Notes: generated by a model not told the origin, from the letters alone. A stretch of 64,000 nt of DNA from Sphagnum magellanicum (GCA_021904315.1 CM038910.1:21276256-21340255), one strand, 5' to 3'. Positions 36,096 to 48,129 are shown, counted from the stretch's first letter. Translations and numbers: made by a program.

Positions 36096-38874
36096 GTGCG
36101 AGGTTAAACACCCACGTCCCGTAATAGATTATAGCCCATGTGCCGAGGTTTTAAACAATAAACCCGCTAAGGCGCACTTGAAGACCTTTAGGAGAGTAGG
36201 GTTTGTGATGTCTTTTAGTGAGGTAAGATTTTAAGAGTGTAGTTTCACAAACTTCAATATTAGTAACCTTCTTAAGCTAAGGAATGGGGACCTTAGAGTG
36301 GGCAGGCCCATTGCAATTATGTACGCTCAATACATGAGAACCACTAATAGCTAAGGGTAAAAGGCATTTCTATCGAATGAACAAACCGCAAGGATGGCCA
36401 CCACACATAAACGTGCCCAAAAACCGGGAAGGTCAAATTGAAATTGAACGAGACGAAAAGGATGATAACCATAAGGATGTTGGGTTGGAATTTTGCACTT
36501 TTCGTCCGGGCAACGACAGAAGAGCAGGAGGCAATGACCTTCTACAATATAATTGGGCTTCTCTCCATGCTAGAAATACAAGCTAAGGCTGCCAAACATT
36601 CACATTAGTGGTGTGAGTTTAGAAAAACTAGCCAAGCTGGAACCATCGGATAACGGCAAATTTGTTGGACTAACGAATACTATAACTGATCACAACGTAT
36701 TCATAGACGCATACAAGAAGATAAAATCAAGACCTGGCAATATGTCCAAATAATGAGCTGGGCGAAACTTTGGATGGAGGATATTGACCAAAGTTGCTTT
36801 GATAATACATTGTGTTGTTTTAAAAATAAAATGTACAAGTTCAGGCCAGCTTAACGTGTTATGATTTCCAAGCCCAAAAAACCTAATGTAGAGAAACCTC
36901 TAACTGACTATTAAACCCTTTAAAAACGAAATCATACAAGAGGCAATATGCATTTTCAAAAGGAAACTTTAGTGACCACTCCCATCAGGCTAAGCCACAA
37001 ATGCCATTTGGCCTCAAAATGAATTAAGAATACTTAAATTATAATTTTGTGCTTTTTGGAATTTGGCATTGCAAATTTTTTTGATTTCATTAGCCACCAT
37101 CACCCAGTAAATATCCTCAAAACTAAGAAGACCAACATCTAATGGACCTAATTTACAAGATATTTAATGTTGGTCTCGTAGGAAGTGATAAAGGAAAAGG
37201 AAGTCTATCTGGAAATGAAGGAGTTCCCCAATAAAACAACCTATCTTCTCTATTTTATAACACATATTAGAACCCGTAAAATAAGAGTATCGTGAAACGA
37301 CAAAAAGTCCTAGGTCTTTGTTGAGGCCACTAAGATAATTGGACCTAAAAAGCGTCGTTTAGATTATGATTTCCAAAAGATTGCCAGCCAACCTTCGCTA
37401 GAGTAAAAAACAAGAGGCTAGGCTTGCGGGCATTTTTTACTACTTGGACCCTGACTTCATCAAGATTAAGTACATTTGCTATGCAAATAACTTTCTACTA
37501 AAAATCATTGAACTCAAAAATAAATAAATCGAAACACATCATCTTCTTTTTAGAATATAACCTACAACTGAAAATAGGGCAAGACAACATGGTATATACA
37601 ACCTTAGCTAAGGTTCAGTTCTTAGGCATCTACATCAAAACTATAGTTGTCTTGAAATGGTGGCATCCTTCTTCTTAGGTCTTTGAGAAAAGAGGCCATG
37701 TCAGAAGTTAATTATCATGTGCAAGCAACAATAGAAGGCCCAATAAGACTAACTAGGGCATCTAGGCATGGTCTCGTGGTTATTTATTGGCCTTCAAGTC
37801 AAAACTAAAAGCAAAAAAGGTAATGTTTAATAAAATTATGGAGCTCGACATCAAAACTGCCTTAAACTTACAGTCCTCACTACAAAAGGGTGACCTCAAG
37901 AAGCTTATAACACAAAAAAAAACCTCCTTCATTACCAAGGCTGAAAATAGATATCCTCTGTCAGTGAAAACCGCCTATAAAAATATTATCCGTACCATGG
38001 ATAAGGCATGCAAAGACTTCAATTTTCATGCCAAAACTTCATAAAACATGTAAAAATAACTAGGTATCAATTTGTAGAATAAAAGGTTCTTCACCTATAA
38101 AACTATAGACATTCATTTTTGAAATCCTATAAAATTTTATAAAGATAGAATAATGGACTTGGCTAACCACTTGGCATTAGTAAATAAATTGATATTGACC
38201 ACAAAAGAAGCCATCCATAATCGAGTGCTTTGTGTTTCTTTTTTTAGGAATATCGAACGCCTACCATGGTAATTTTCTGAAAATTCGAAAACTGGTGGAC
38301 TACTAAATGAGATGATTAACTATCTTTACCTTAGCCAACAAGCATAGGAGCTTTGCAAAAAAAAGGGATGTTTGGTTGAGATTTGATCATCAAGGACCAA
38401 AATAGATTTCCTATGGCCTCCTTTTGAAAGACTACCAAAAGATCTCACCTTAACAAGGACTTCTTGATTGGGGCTTTTCCTATAGATATAGACTTGTTAT
38501 TTGGAATGTTCACCCATTTATCTTGAAGTTATTTAATGATGGGCAAATATGTGGTTAAATACAAAAATGAAGATGCACTATGTGCGCAAATCAAGTAGGG
38601 TTCGGAAATGGAGAAGGATTATTGTAATATCTAGTGAAGGGGTAAATTGATGAAAGGAATTGTAGCTATTCATGCGATGATTAATTGAAAAAAAAACCCA
38701 CTGTGTAAACCTCATCACCAGGCGCTTCACTGAAGTAAATTACTCTATGAACATGTAGATCTTGCCATGGTAAGACTTGATGTTAAAATTAATAAAGTAA
38801 GGGGGAGAAAAAAGCCGATTGATGGGAGATTATCATGTACAGCTTTGAGGGGGGGAAAAAATACCCTACCTGCC
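36096..38874 (+). other. Group II intron in cox1 after base 323, with maturase relic
   Basis: It starts GTGCGAGG right after exon 1, the group II 5' consensus. Domain V lies at about 38812-38846 (AGCCGATTGATGGG ... ATCATGTACAGC). Inside is a decayed intron-encoded reverse transcriptase/maturase: KLEPSDNGKFVGLTN and YKKIKSRPGNMSK at about 36630-36750, EIIQEAICIF near 36930, and a catalytic-box remnant CYANNF near 37476-37495 where the family has YADD. Length is about 2.8 kb. The exact 3' end is uncertain by several bases. Confidence 0.85.
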
Positions 38875-39061
38875 ATTACCACCATCATTGTTATTTCTTC
38901 TAAGTTCTGCTTTGGTAGAATTGGGTGTTGGTACTGGATGGATGCTTTATCCGCCTTCAATGGTATAACTAGTCATTTTGGAGGATCTAGTGATTTAACC
39001 ATTTTTAATCTTCATTTATCGAGTGTTTCCTCTATCCTAGGTTTTATCAATTTTATCATTA

Positions 39062-41649
39062 GTGTGTCGTGTGAGGCTCATTTTTGATTAGGAATAATAC
39101 CCATATTCTTACATGTATGTCTAACTTCCATAGGAAAATACGTGCAACAAGCCAATGCAACATCTTGGGCCAATAATCCATCATGTTTGCAAGCAGTTGG
39201 TCAATGGGGAGGCTAAAGGATTTTTTTTTCCTTGGTGTTGTCCTTTAACTAGGGTGGTCAAAATTAGGTTAACCAACTTAATACACACTCACTGTTTAAA
39301 AAGGGACTATATATCTCAAGCAAAATATGTTAATATATGTGTGGCAAAGTAATTTAAGACCTATTCTGGGCAAATTTTTTGACTAATGTAGTGAGCGGTC
39401 ATATTTGTTAGATAGCCACAAGTGATTTCAACATAGGAACTAGCTTAAGCAATCGAGCAAGTGTGTAAGGACCTTAAACTACTGGGGGCTCTAACAAAGA
39501 TCAGAGCAAAAACGCAAAAATAAAACAACCATGGGAAGTAATTGCTTTACATCATTTAACAAATGATGCGCGAGCTCAAAAGTCTCATAGTAGTGAAGGG
39601 AAGGGGGACCAATTCAGTCAGGACACAAAGGTGACTAGTCAAAAAATAATCTATATTTCTTCATCTGTCTCGGGCCAAAAAAGTTCCTTTTGCAAGCCTA
39701 TCCAAATAAATCAAAACAAAAAATAGTTAACAAAGTGACGTCGATACATATGTGAAGAAAATAAGTAAACAATTGTAAAAATAACTAGGGACACTATAAT
39801 GGATTAATAAAAATTCTATTAGATCCTATATTTTTGGTATGATGGTATGAAAGTATTTAAGGTAAGCCTAGCAATATGACTTATAAAACTAGCTTTCTTG
39901 GCTTGACAAAGAAAGGTCGGTCCCTTGATGGATTGGATGGAAATCGGGTTTTTGAACTTGTGGAATGTATATGCAAGGGCTAGATTTTTATTTTACCTAC
40001 TCTAAAGGTATTAATATCCAAGCCTAATAAAAAAAGAAAAGGCCTCTAGGTCTTACTTTTCCAAGAGAAAAAATAGTGCAGCATTTTAAATAATGGTCTT
40101 GGAAGCTGGAAAAATGATTTATAGACAGCTCCCATGAATTCATCCTAGATAGATTGTGTCATTCAACACTGCAATTTATCTATTTGAAAGGCAAATAACA
40201 TTTGGGGGTAATTCAAGATGACATATTCAAGTTCTTCAATAGGATAGCATACCTCATCATCATGAAAAGGCTGAGGGCCGTGGTAAAATGTTAATAGACA
40301 CTAAAACTTATTATTAAAACCCTGAAAACATGTTATTTTGATCTAAAAAGTAGTCATTATTTTGCATGCATTTGGGTACTTTTAAAAATAACTTTTAAAG
40401 TCCACTTTTATGTAACATAGTTCTTCAAAAACTAGATCAATTTATGCTCAATATGGAAAAAAAATTCAAAGAAGGAAAAATGTTACAAGATGCAAAATTT
40501 CAACTTACGGGTTCTTCCGTAAGAAAACAAATTATTCTCATAATCTAGCAAATTGAAGAGCTATATTGATGGAGATAGGGAAAAATCGCAAATATAATAT
40601 ACTAGATCTTCATTTTTGACAATTAAGCCACATAAGGCTGACGATTTCATAGTTTTTATTTTAGGCATAAAAAATGGGGCTGAAGAAATAAGAATAAGAA
40701 TCGAAAGCTTCCTTGAACAAGCGTGTGGTCTAAAGTTAAATGTAGATAGTATCCTTACAATACATTTAAGTAGCAAATGGTTTCACTCTTTAGGGGCTAA
40801 ATGTCAAAAAGCCCCCGAAATCGCATATTTATACATGCGACTAAATATTTCAAAATCACACAAAGAGCTCACATCCAAATGAAGGTGTTTGCTCCAATCA
40901 AAGATATGTTGCACAAACTAAAGGCACGAAAATTATGAAAAAGAAACCATAAAAATAGGATATACCCAACTATGATGAGAAGATTGGTAGGACTATCATA
41001 CTTAGATATCTTAGCCCATAAGACTATAGGACTACTTAACTATTACTTTTTTGTGGGTAAAAGAAGAAATATACAAAAAGTAGTATAGTTCCTATATGGT
41101 TTACTCATGCACTCTAATCTCAACTTTGAAATATAAATTGAAAGCCAACCTTCAACGCCCAAATATTCAACAACCTAACCATTATGAATAATTATGAGGT
41201 TCTATATGATTGCAAGGTTAAGAGCTCAAAAGCCACTCCGTATTTGGTTATTTAAGTTTATTGAGCTGAAAAAAGATCTAAGTTTAGGTTAGGCTAGCAT
41301 GTGTCATTTACAGTGATATGAATGTGGAGATGCATCATGTAAGGGCTGTTTGAAACATTTAAGCAAAAATTTGAATAAGAAAAAGGTGACCTACTAGGAA
41401 TGGTGGCCCAAAGCGTATAAACAAAACAACTTTCATTATGTGAAGCTCACCACAAAACGTATCATATAGGGGAGCTTGATAGAGAAGAAATATAAATAAT
41501 ATAATCCTATTAACGGCCTATATTGGGTAACCCATTCTTATAAAAAGACCTTATACAACAATATTAGCAATTGAAGTTTTCTAAATGAGAGCTATATGAC
41601 AAAAGATTGTCACATATGGTTCGGAAGGTAACATAGATTGACCCCTATC
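39062..41649 (+). other. Group II intron in cox1 after base 511, with maturase relic
   Basis: The intron starts GTGTG at 39062 and ends CCCCTAT at 41649. A 34-nt domain V sits at 41589-41622 (GAGCTATATGAC ... GTCACATATGGTTC). A reverse transcriptase fragment at about 40628-40800 reads KADDFIVFILGIKNGAEEIR and LKLNVDSILTIHLSS, the palm-domain region around the catalytic A-D-D. Length is about 2.6 kb. Confidence 0.87.
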
Positions 41650-41757
41650 TATCTTCAACATGCGTGGCCTAAGAATGACCATGCATAGATTATTTTTATT
41701 TGTGTGGTATGTATTAGTGACAACATTCTTTTATTATTTATTCCAGTATTGGCAAAT

Positions 41758-42251
41758 GTATTTGCTCCTAACAAGGTAGTGATGCCTTGGTCGAATTTGA
41801 TTATATGTTAAGAACTCTGCAAAGACGATTAGCAAGGAATGAACCATGATAATTCACCCTTAGAGATTATACGCCAAATGTTTTGCCCAAACCTACATTC
41901 ATGCCTTGCCATTTGGCCAAATAAAAGGTTGGTACTTATTTGGCCGGCTTGATTTGGAATGATGGTTGCATGATCATATTTTTTGCAAATTATTCGGCCT
42001 CATGGTCAAAGACATTACCCACCCTTCCATTAAAAAAAGTTTTCAAGCATAATTTTTTTTTCTTTTTAGCATAATTGGTGATGCATCCATAAAATGATCT
42101 TACATGAAGAGCATATGATGTAAGTCGAAGGAAGATTGTGCACATCAAAGTAGGTATGATTAGGAAGAGATAAAAAAATAGTCCAAACCACACCGGGCAT
42201 GAAAAATCAAAATTTTTAAGTTCCACCAACCGAACGTGTGTGAATAAATTA
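41758..42251 (+). other. Intron in cox1 after base 624, short
   Basis: It is bounded by exon 3 (ending PVLA plus one codon) and exon 4 (ITMLL). The length is about 490 nt. The 5' end GTATTTG is off consensus and I could not place a clear domain V, so the class is uncertain; group II is likely from the known site. Confidence 0.65.
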
Positions 42252-42357
42252 ACAATTACCATGTTATTAATTGATAGGAACTTTAATACAACCTTTTTTG
42301 ATCCTGCAAGTGGAGGAAATCCAATTTTATGCCAACATTTTTTTTGGTTTTTTGGTC

Positions 42358-43189
42358 ATGGGCGCAGTTGCGATAATAGAAAAGGTGGTACATTGCCCTT
42401 ACAATGCTACCTAGGCGAGCATAGCTATTTTGTGCCTCAAGTAAACAATATGCTTAGAATGCAAATAATTGGTAATGAGGCAGGATGTCTGGGAGTCGAT
42501 GTCATGAGAAGGGTAGAGGATAGTGTTAAGAAAGGAAAAAAAGGTGTTTTTTATTTTGCTTTAGCTTTAAACTCTTTTAGGTCAGACCTCGGTAATAAGA
42601 AGGATCTTTTGGGATTAGAGTGTGCCCTCTTTTTTTTTAAGGGTGAGATCCCACACATTGTGTGCAAGATGCCTTCGACCCTTGCTAGCGCACACCACCC
42701 AAGACCCAACATCTTTTGAAAAGACATATATTCTATTGGTAGCATTGCCCTTGTGGTGGAACTTTTTCCAAGAGCTAAAATTAGAATTTTTGTTCAACTG
42801 GACATCATTATAATCTCCAAATTAATGATGCCATCACAAGGTGAAATGAAACGTAAGGCTATATGCAATAACATGCAAGTAATGCCAAAACGTTTTATGT
42901 GGAAAGAAAGATGTGGCGTCTATGTTTGAAACTATGCCTTGAGTTGATTATATAAGAAAAGATAATAAATTGATATTGATGTCCAAAACTTTATATTTGC
43001 AATATGTTGAATTACATGTTAATTGTCATATTCAATACTAATGCAAATGTACATGTTTTAAGTACTTAACTTGTATCCCTCATCTAAACCCTACATACAA
43101 TCATGCACATAATACCTTAAATGCTAAATATGGAAAACATATGATATGTTTTATGGCCATAATTGTAAATTTTAAATCCATATTATCTA
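42358..43189. other. Possible start of a fourth cox1 intron, then AT-rich DNA
   Basis: The cox1 reading stops after WFFG at about coding base 729, a known plant insertion site, so 42358 onward may be an intron. The frame 42240-42719 runs on through it but is not cox1 after 42357. No further cox1 exon is visible. The NUMT edge lies somewhere here. Confidence 0.5.
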
Positions 43190-43510
43190 TGGATAATCCA
43201 AATGTAATACCCACATGATAATTAACAAATTGCTCTATTTATGGAAGAAATAAATGCAATACCTACATGATAATTTTAAAATGCACATTGTATATGGGGG
43301 AAAAATGCAATACCCACATTATGACCTTAATCCACACTATATGTGGGAGTCCTAAATGTAATACCTACATGACAATTTAAAAATACACACTATATATGGA
43401 GGAAAAATGCAATACTTGCATAACAATTTAAAGATGCACATTATATGTGGGTGGCAAAATGTAATATTGGCATTATGACCCTAAATCCACACTATTTATA
43501 AGAGGCCAAA
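43190..43510 (+). repeat. Diverged tandem repeat, unit about 51 bp, about six copies
   Basis: Motifs of the form [GT]GTAATACCCACATGATAATT recur at about 43204, 43256, 43306, 43357, 43408 and 43459. Alternate units carry ATTATGACC in place of the GATAATT part, which suggests a higher-order dimer or trimer. Confidence 0.8.
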
Positions 43511-44539
43511 ATGCTAAATCCATATATCAAACATGGAACATTTTTAGTGGAATTTGATGACCGTATGAAAACCATCCAAGGAAATTGATTTCCTTAAATT
43601 AGGAACAAAACAATAAGAAAACATAAAAAAATGATTTAAAAAAATTATCATACTGTTGATGTTAAAGGATGATATCACATTCAAAGGAATTGTATCTTGA
43701 TTTGAAAACACAACCTAAATAAATCAACACACATTTCATTAAACCTTAAACTTAAACCCTAAATCATCCTAATGGTAAATGCTTTCAACCTAATGATTAT
43801 ACAAACAAAACTACAAATGGAATACAAAAAACATTTATAACAACTGTGTTTTGAATTTTAAAGCTAATCAATTAAAAATTATAATGAATGGAAGCATTAG
43901 CCTTAGAGTTTAAAACTAAATACCCCAAAATATTTATATATAAACCTAAAAAAATTTAATGGTAAATGTCATAAAAAATAATAACTATATAAACATATAT
44001 AAATGTCATACAAACTAATCTTTTAAGAATGAGTGATGAATTAAAATTGAAACACAATGAAAAGAAAAAAATAAATGAATGAAATAAGAATTTATTTTCT
44101 TACCTTTAGTGTGGTCATTTCAATTTGAGACTTTCTTCATTCACCTTCAAAAGAAATAAAATGAATCTTGTTACAAGTATTGGTATGTGAAGATTTGGCT
44201 AAATTTCCCCCCCAAAATCTAATCTAGGATTGATTTTGATTAGTATTAAAAATTGTGCAAATATTCATAAATGTTTGATGTCTTTTTAATTATAAATTTA
44301 TGAAGCATATTCCTTAATTAAATTAAGTACATCTTGCATTAAATGGTCCAAAGTGGAAGTAAAGGATTGCTGCCAAAAAAAATCTCGCAATTGCAATACC
44401 CACATTTTACATTATAACTTTTATAACTAAAGTCCATAATTTGAAAGTGCATAGGTAGGTTTTGCTAATAAGAAGATGTTTTACAAATAATTAAATTGGC
44501 ATTATTGAAAAATGTATCTACTGTCTTAGTTAATTTTTG
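43511..44539. other. AT-rich intergenic DNA
   Basis: No gene seen. The target site TTTTG of the following solo LTR ends at 44539. Confidence 0.4.
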
Positions 44540-45444
44540 TGATGCACTCCCAACCTCTTCAAGAATCTCAAATGTGAGTCTAAGATGAAAACAACGGAAG
44601 AGTAAGAAGTTAGAACACAGTCTTTGACTCGCAGCACTTTTGGGGTAGAGGGGTGTGCTGGAGTTCTGGGATGGGATTAGGAAGAATGACAAGTGATCAA
44701 TCACTCACACGGACCTGTACAAACCAGCCAACAAGTTGGTTAGTGCATAGCTGGAGCACTTTTGGTGCTAGGATGAGCCACGGGCAAACTCGAACTCACA
44801 AGATTCACCACAGTTTGGACTTGGGGGAAGCCACCACCTTCCCCCTTATAATATACTATGTGCCTTTCCACGAGGCCCACATCCAAATGGCATTTTGTCC
44901 TGGGACTCCCAAATGGGAGTTTCGAAATTCTCAAAGTTGGGACTTTTGCGACTTTGGGACCCCATAACTTAATGTGCAAACCTCTGATTGAGATGAGGTT
45001 TAAAGCAAAGTTGTAGCCCTCATCGAGAGCTTTCTAACGATATGTCTCATGCCATCTGCACACAAGGAAATCGGGTCGATTCTTGATTTTTAGTGATCAG
45101 GAATCAAATTGCCAATTTGACTTTTGACTTTTCTTTTGGCCATAACTTGTGTTTCAAATGAGTCATGCGAGCCCATTTTAGACATCCACGTTTCAATAGC
45201 TTTCCAATGATATAATTTTTTTTCAATCCAATGGGTTTTGACCCTTATAATCACCTTCTAAAAATTCGAGAGTCCATTGGGATTCCAACTCCCAAAATGG
45301 GAGTTCACTTGGGAATGTAAAGGTTCATTCTTTCACACTTTTTTGCACTCTCGAGAGCATGAGATGTGACCCCGAGCTTCCCTCTTTGCTTGCAACCTTG
45401 CAAGCCCTTGCCTTAGTCACAAGCCCAAAGTTAGGGTTGCAACA
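44540..45444 (-). mobile_element. Solo LTR of the chromovirus family with target duplication
   Basis: On the plus strand it begins TGATGCACTCCCAAC and ends GGGTTGCAACA, matching the full length of the LTR at 54-1026. TTTTG flanks both sides (44535-44539 and 45445-45449). No interior domain is present, so it is a solo LTR, about 905 bp, left by recombination between the two LTRs of one insertion. Open frames inside it are not genes. Confidence 0.9.
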
Positions 45445-45469
45445 TTTTGGAATAGGAATTAGGTAGAAC

Positions 45470-46005
45470 TTTAACCAATAAGATATATAGATTTTGCCAA
45501 GAAATAAAAGTTTAGTAAAAAAAAAAAAAGGTTTAGCCAAAAGATACAAATTTAACCAAGAAAAAAAAAGGTTTAACTAAGAGAAATAAGTTTAATTAAG
45601 AAAATATATAGGTTTAGCCAAGAAATATAAGTTTAACTAATAAGAAATATAAGTTTAGCCAAAAAATAAGTTTAACCAAGAAGAAATATAGATTTAACCA
45701 AGAAATATAAGTTTAACCAAGAAAAAATATAAGTTTAGCCAAAAGATAAAAATTTAGCCAAGAAAAATTGTAGGTTTAACTAAGAGATAGAAGTTTAGCT
45801 AAGAAGAAATATAGATTTAGCCAAGAGATAGAAATTTAGCCAAGAAGAAATATAGGTTTAGCCAAGAAATAGAAGTTAATCAATAAGATTTGTAGGTTTA
45901 CCCAAGAGATAGAAAATTTAGCCAATAAAATATATAGGTTTTACCAAGAGATAAAAGTTTAGCCAAGAAAAAATATTGGTTTAGCCTAGAAGAAATAAGA
46001 GTTTT
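45470..46005 (+). repeat. Short tandem repeat, unit about 18-22 bp, over 500 bp
   Basis: The unit is close to GTTTAGCCAAGAAATATA with many variants (GTTTAACCAAG, TTTAGCCAAGAGATAGAA). About 25 units can be counted. They begin right after the solo LTR. Confidence 0.9.
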
Positions 46006-46288
46006 GCCAAGGTAAGTAAAGGATTAATTGTTAGTTAATAGGAAGGGCTAAGATTTAGGTCAGCATAGTAGCTAGGTGGGTGGGTAGTATGGAGGTCAGG
46101 GTTGAGAAAAAATTGGCAATGAAAAAAAAAATGGTCAAAGGTCAGCAGCCAAATAAGATTGACTGTGGTAGAATGTTGGTTAACGTAAGGTAAAGAGGTG
46201 AATGAAAAAGAGGCGAATCATCCAGTCCATCCTATGGTCAGAACGGCCAACTGGTGCAGTCATGGGGGCTGGTTCACTCTGGCCCTAG

Positions 46289-46519
46289 TTGTGTTGGCGG
46301 GGGGGAGGGAGGGGTTGGGGAATGATCAGAGAAAATCAAAACCATACACTTAAGTCCAAACGAGACTCAGATACACTGGGACAATATTCATTGGAGGAAA
46401 GTTGAAAGGACTGTTTTATACGGATCCACAACCCTCTTTATTATTTATGCTATGTAATTAATGGGGGTAGTAAGTAGCTAGCTGCCAAGGACCTTCAAAT
46501 TCACAATGTTCCTTGGCAA
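46289..46519 (+). repeat. Direct duplication, left copy (about 230 bp)
   Basis: Starts in a G-rich run and contains GAATGATCAGAGAAA, CCAAACGAGACTCAGAT, GGAGGAAAGTTGAAAGGACT and GTAGTAAGTAGCTAGCTGCC, ending TGTTCCTTGGCAA. The same blocks occur in the same order at 47840-48073. The copies are about 1.55 kb apart. Confidence 0.85.
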
Positions 46520-46643
46520 CAATCATGTTTCCACTTGATAGTCAGTCACTGGAAGTCCTCACCCCCACTTTTATAGCTTTTAGCTTTCCCCTTATGTAAG
46601 GTTACTCACTGAGGTCCTCTCCCCTCCCCCCCGCCCCCCCGGA

Positions 46644-46672
46644 ACGCACGCACGCACGCACGCACACACATG
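46644..46672 (+). repeat. (ACGC)n / (AC)n microsatellite next to a C-rich tract
   Basis: Six ACGC-type units followed by ACACACA. A C-rich tract with few other bases precedes it at 46620-46640. Confidence 0.85.
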
Positions 46673-47839
46673 TTGATAAAGTATGCTTGAAATTCAACAA
46701 TTTAATTCTAGCATACTTGACTATTACGACCTTTTTATTTCAATCTCCCCCAAAAAAACACAACTTTGTCTATGCAAAGAATTCAAGTTGGCTTCAATTA
46801 ATATGTGAAAGAATAAGAAGATGATGTCTTGTTTTTCATTTTGCCTATGTTTATTGATCTAGTTTAGGCAAAAATGACACCTACTTTTGAACTTGGAAAG
46901 GAAGACATATTTAAAACATATCCACCAATATTTTACATTTGTGCCTATTTTTCCATGGTTCATAATTCATTTAAACATTGATTTGCAAAAATCCATATTC
47001 ACAAATAGATGTAGTTGATGGAATCGCAAAACAAGCACTTGTTACCTAGAGCTCAATCGATTTGGGACCAAACAACTACTACTATTTCAAAGGTTTGACA
47101 AACACCTTCATTCAAACCCTAAAACCCCCTAAGCCAACATTTGAAATGTGATAGGATCTATTGCAAGCCAAAAGAGAAAGGATGAACATCAGAGACTCAC
47201 TACTCTTGGACCCATTGTTGCCAAAATGGGATGATTGGGGGCCGGGGTGGGGGGAGTGAGGAGGGGCAATGAAGTTTGAATCCAAAAGAAGAAAGAAAAT
47301 TTGTAATAGAAGCTAAAAAGAGAACAACATTCTTCCTTGATTTTAGGGCAAGAAGACAAAAGGGTTGAAGAGTTGGGAGGGGGACTCAACAATTAGTAAT
47401 GGCAAGTGTTGGGCTTGAAAGAGCATCTTCCTCAAGTAGCAATATTGGATTTGCTCATTTCTTTTTATCTTCACTTGAGAACTACTACTCTATGGAGGGC
47501 TAGAAGAGCCGCCCCATATGAAAGACAACATGTGACTACTACCTAAAGACCAATTGACTACAAAAGTTATGAATCCCCAAGCCAAGGAAGGCCCAAAGTT
47601 AATGGGCCTTCTGGAAGGTATTAGAAACTTGGTGTACACGCCCTCCTCTGTTTGAAGCTGACTACACAAATAAATTTTCCATTTCCTTTAGAAGACCTGA
47701 ATTTTGTCGTTGCATATATGAATTTGAAGAGGGAATTCATTGATTTTTTGTTTTTTTGGGGATGAAATTGAAAAGGGGGTGGAGGGGGATCTTTTGTACA
47801 TTAGGGCAGTTAAAGTTCTCTGCACCAATCCAGGGTCCT
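46673..47839. other. Intergenic DNA between the two duplication copies
   Basis: No gene recognised. A 67-codon minus-strand frame at 47189-47392 overlaps G-rich low-complexity sequence and is not credible. Confidence 0.4.
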
Positions 47840-48073
47840 AGTTTTGTGGGGGCGGGGATGGGGAAATGATCAGAGAAAGTCAAAACGGTACACTATGTCC
47901 AAACGAGACTCAGATGCACGCTCTGGGAAAATATTTATTGGGATTTTTGGAGGAAAGTTGAAAGGACTCTTTTGTATGGATCCACAACCCTCTTTATTAT
48001 TTTGCTATGTAATTAGGGGGGTAGTAAGTAGCTAGCTTCCAAGGACCTTCAAAATCACTATGTTCCTTGGCAA
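47840..48073 (+). repeat. Direct duplication, right copy (about 230 bp)
   Basis: Second copy of the 46289-46519 block, with the same G-rich start and the same TGTTCCTTGGCAA end. It differs by scattered substitutions and small indels. Confidence 0.85.
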
Positions 48074-48129
48074 AAGCTGGAACCATAAGGACCCAGGATG
48101 GATGGTGTGTGGATGAGAAACACTTTTTT

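Larger units (their letters stand above)
35773..42357 (+). pseudogene. cox1: cox1 relic (cytochrome c oxidase subunit 1), four exons, three full introns
   Basis: Exon 1, 35773-36095 (323 nt), reads [20 protein letters not shown] and ends in LNNISLWL. Exon 2, 38875-39061, reads [20 protein letters not shown] and ends SSILGFINFII. Exon 3, 41650-41757, reads IFNMRGLRMTMHRLFLFVWY. Exon 4, 42252-42357, reads [20 protein letters not shown] and QHFFWFFG. The junctions fall after coding bases 323, 511, 624 and about 729 of plant cox1; the sequence leaves cox1 after the last one and does not return in view. Conserved heme and copper histidine regions further on are therefore absent. Several P-to-L/S changes fit C-to-T decay or unedited RNA-editing sites. 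Confidence 0.93.

Noticed and set aside
7093-42360. Live mitochondrial genome sequence or assembly contamination
   Set aside because: Nearly every mitochondrial protein gene carries stops or indels, LTR copies lie inside the stretch, and it is followed by an intron-bearing nuclear gene. A nuclear insertion fits better, though read depth could not be checked.
43190-43510. CRISPR array
   Set aside because: Repeats are diverged and adjacent with no unique equal-length spacers, and the context is plant nuclear DNA.
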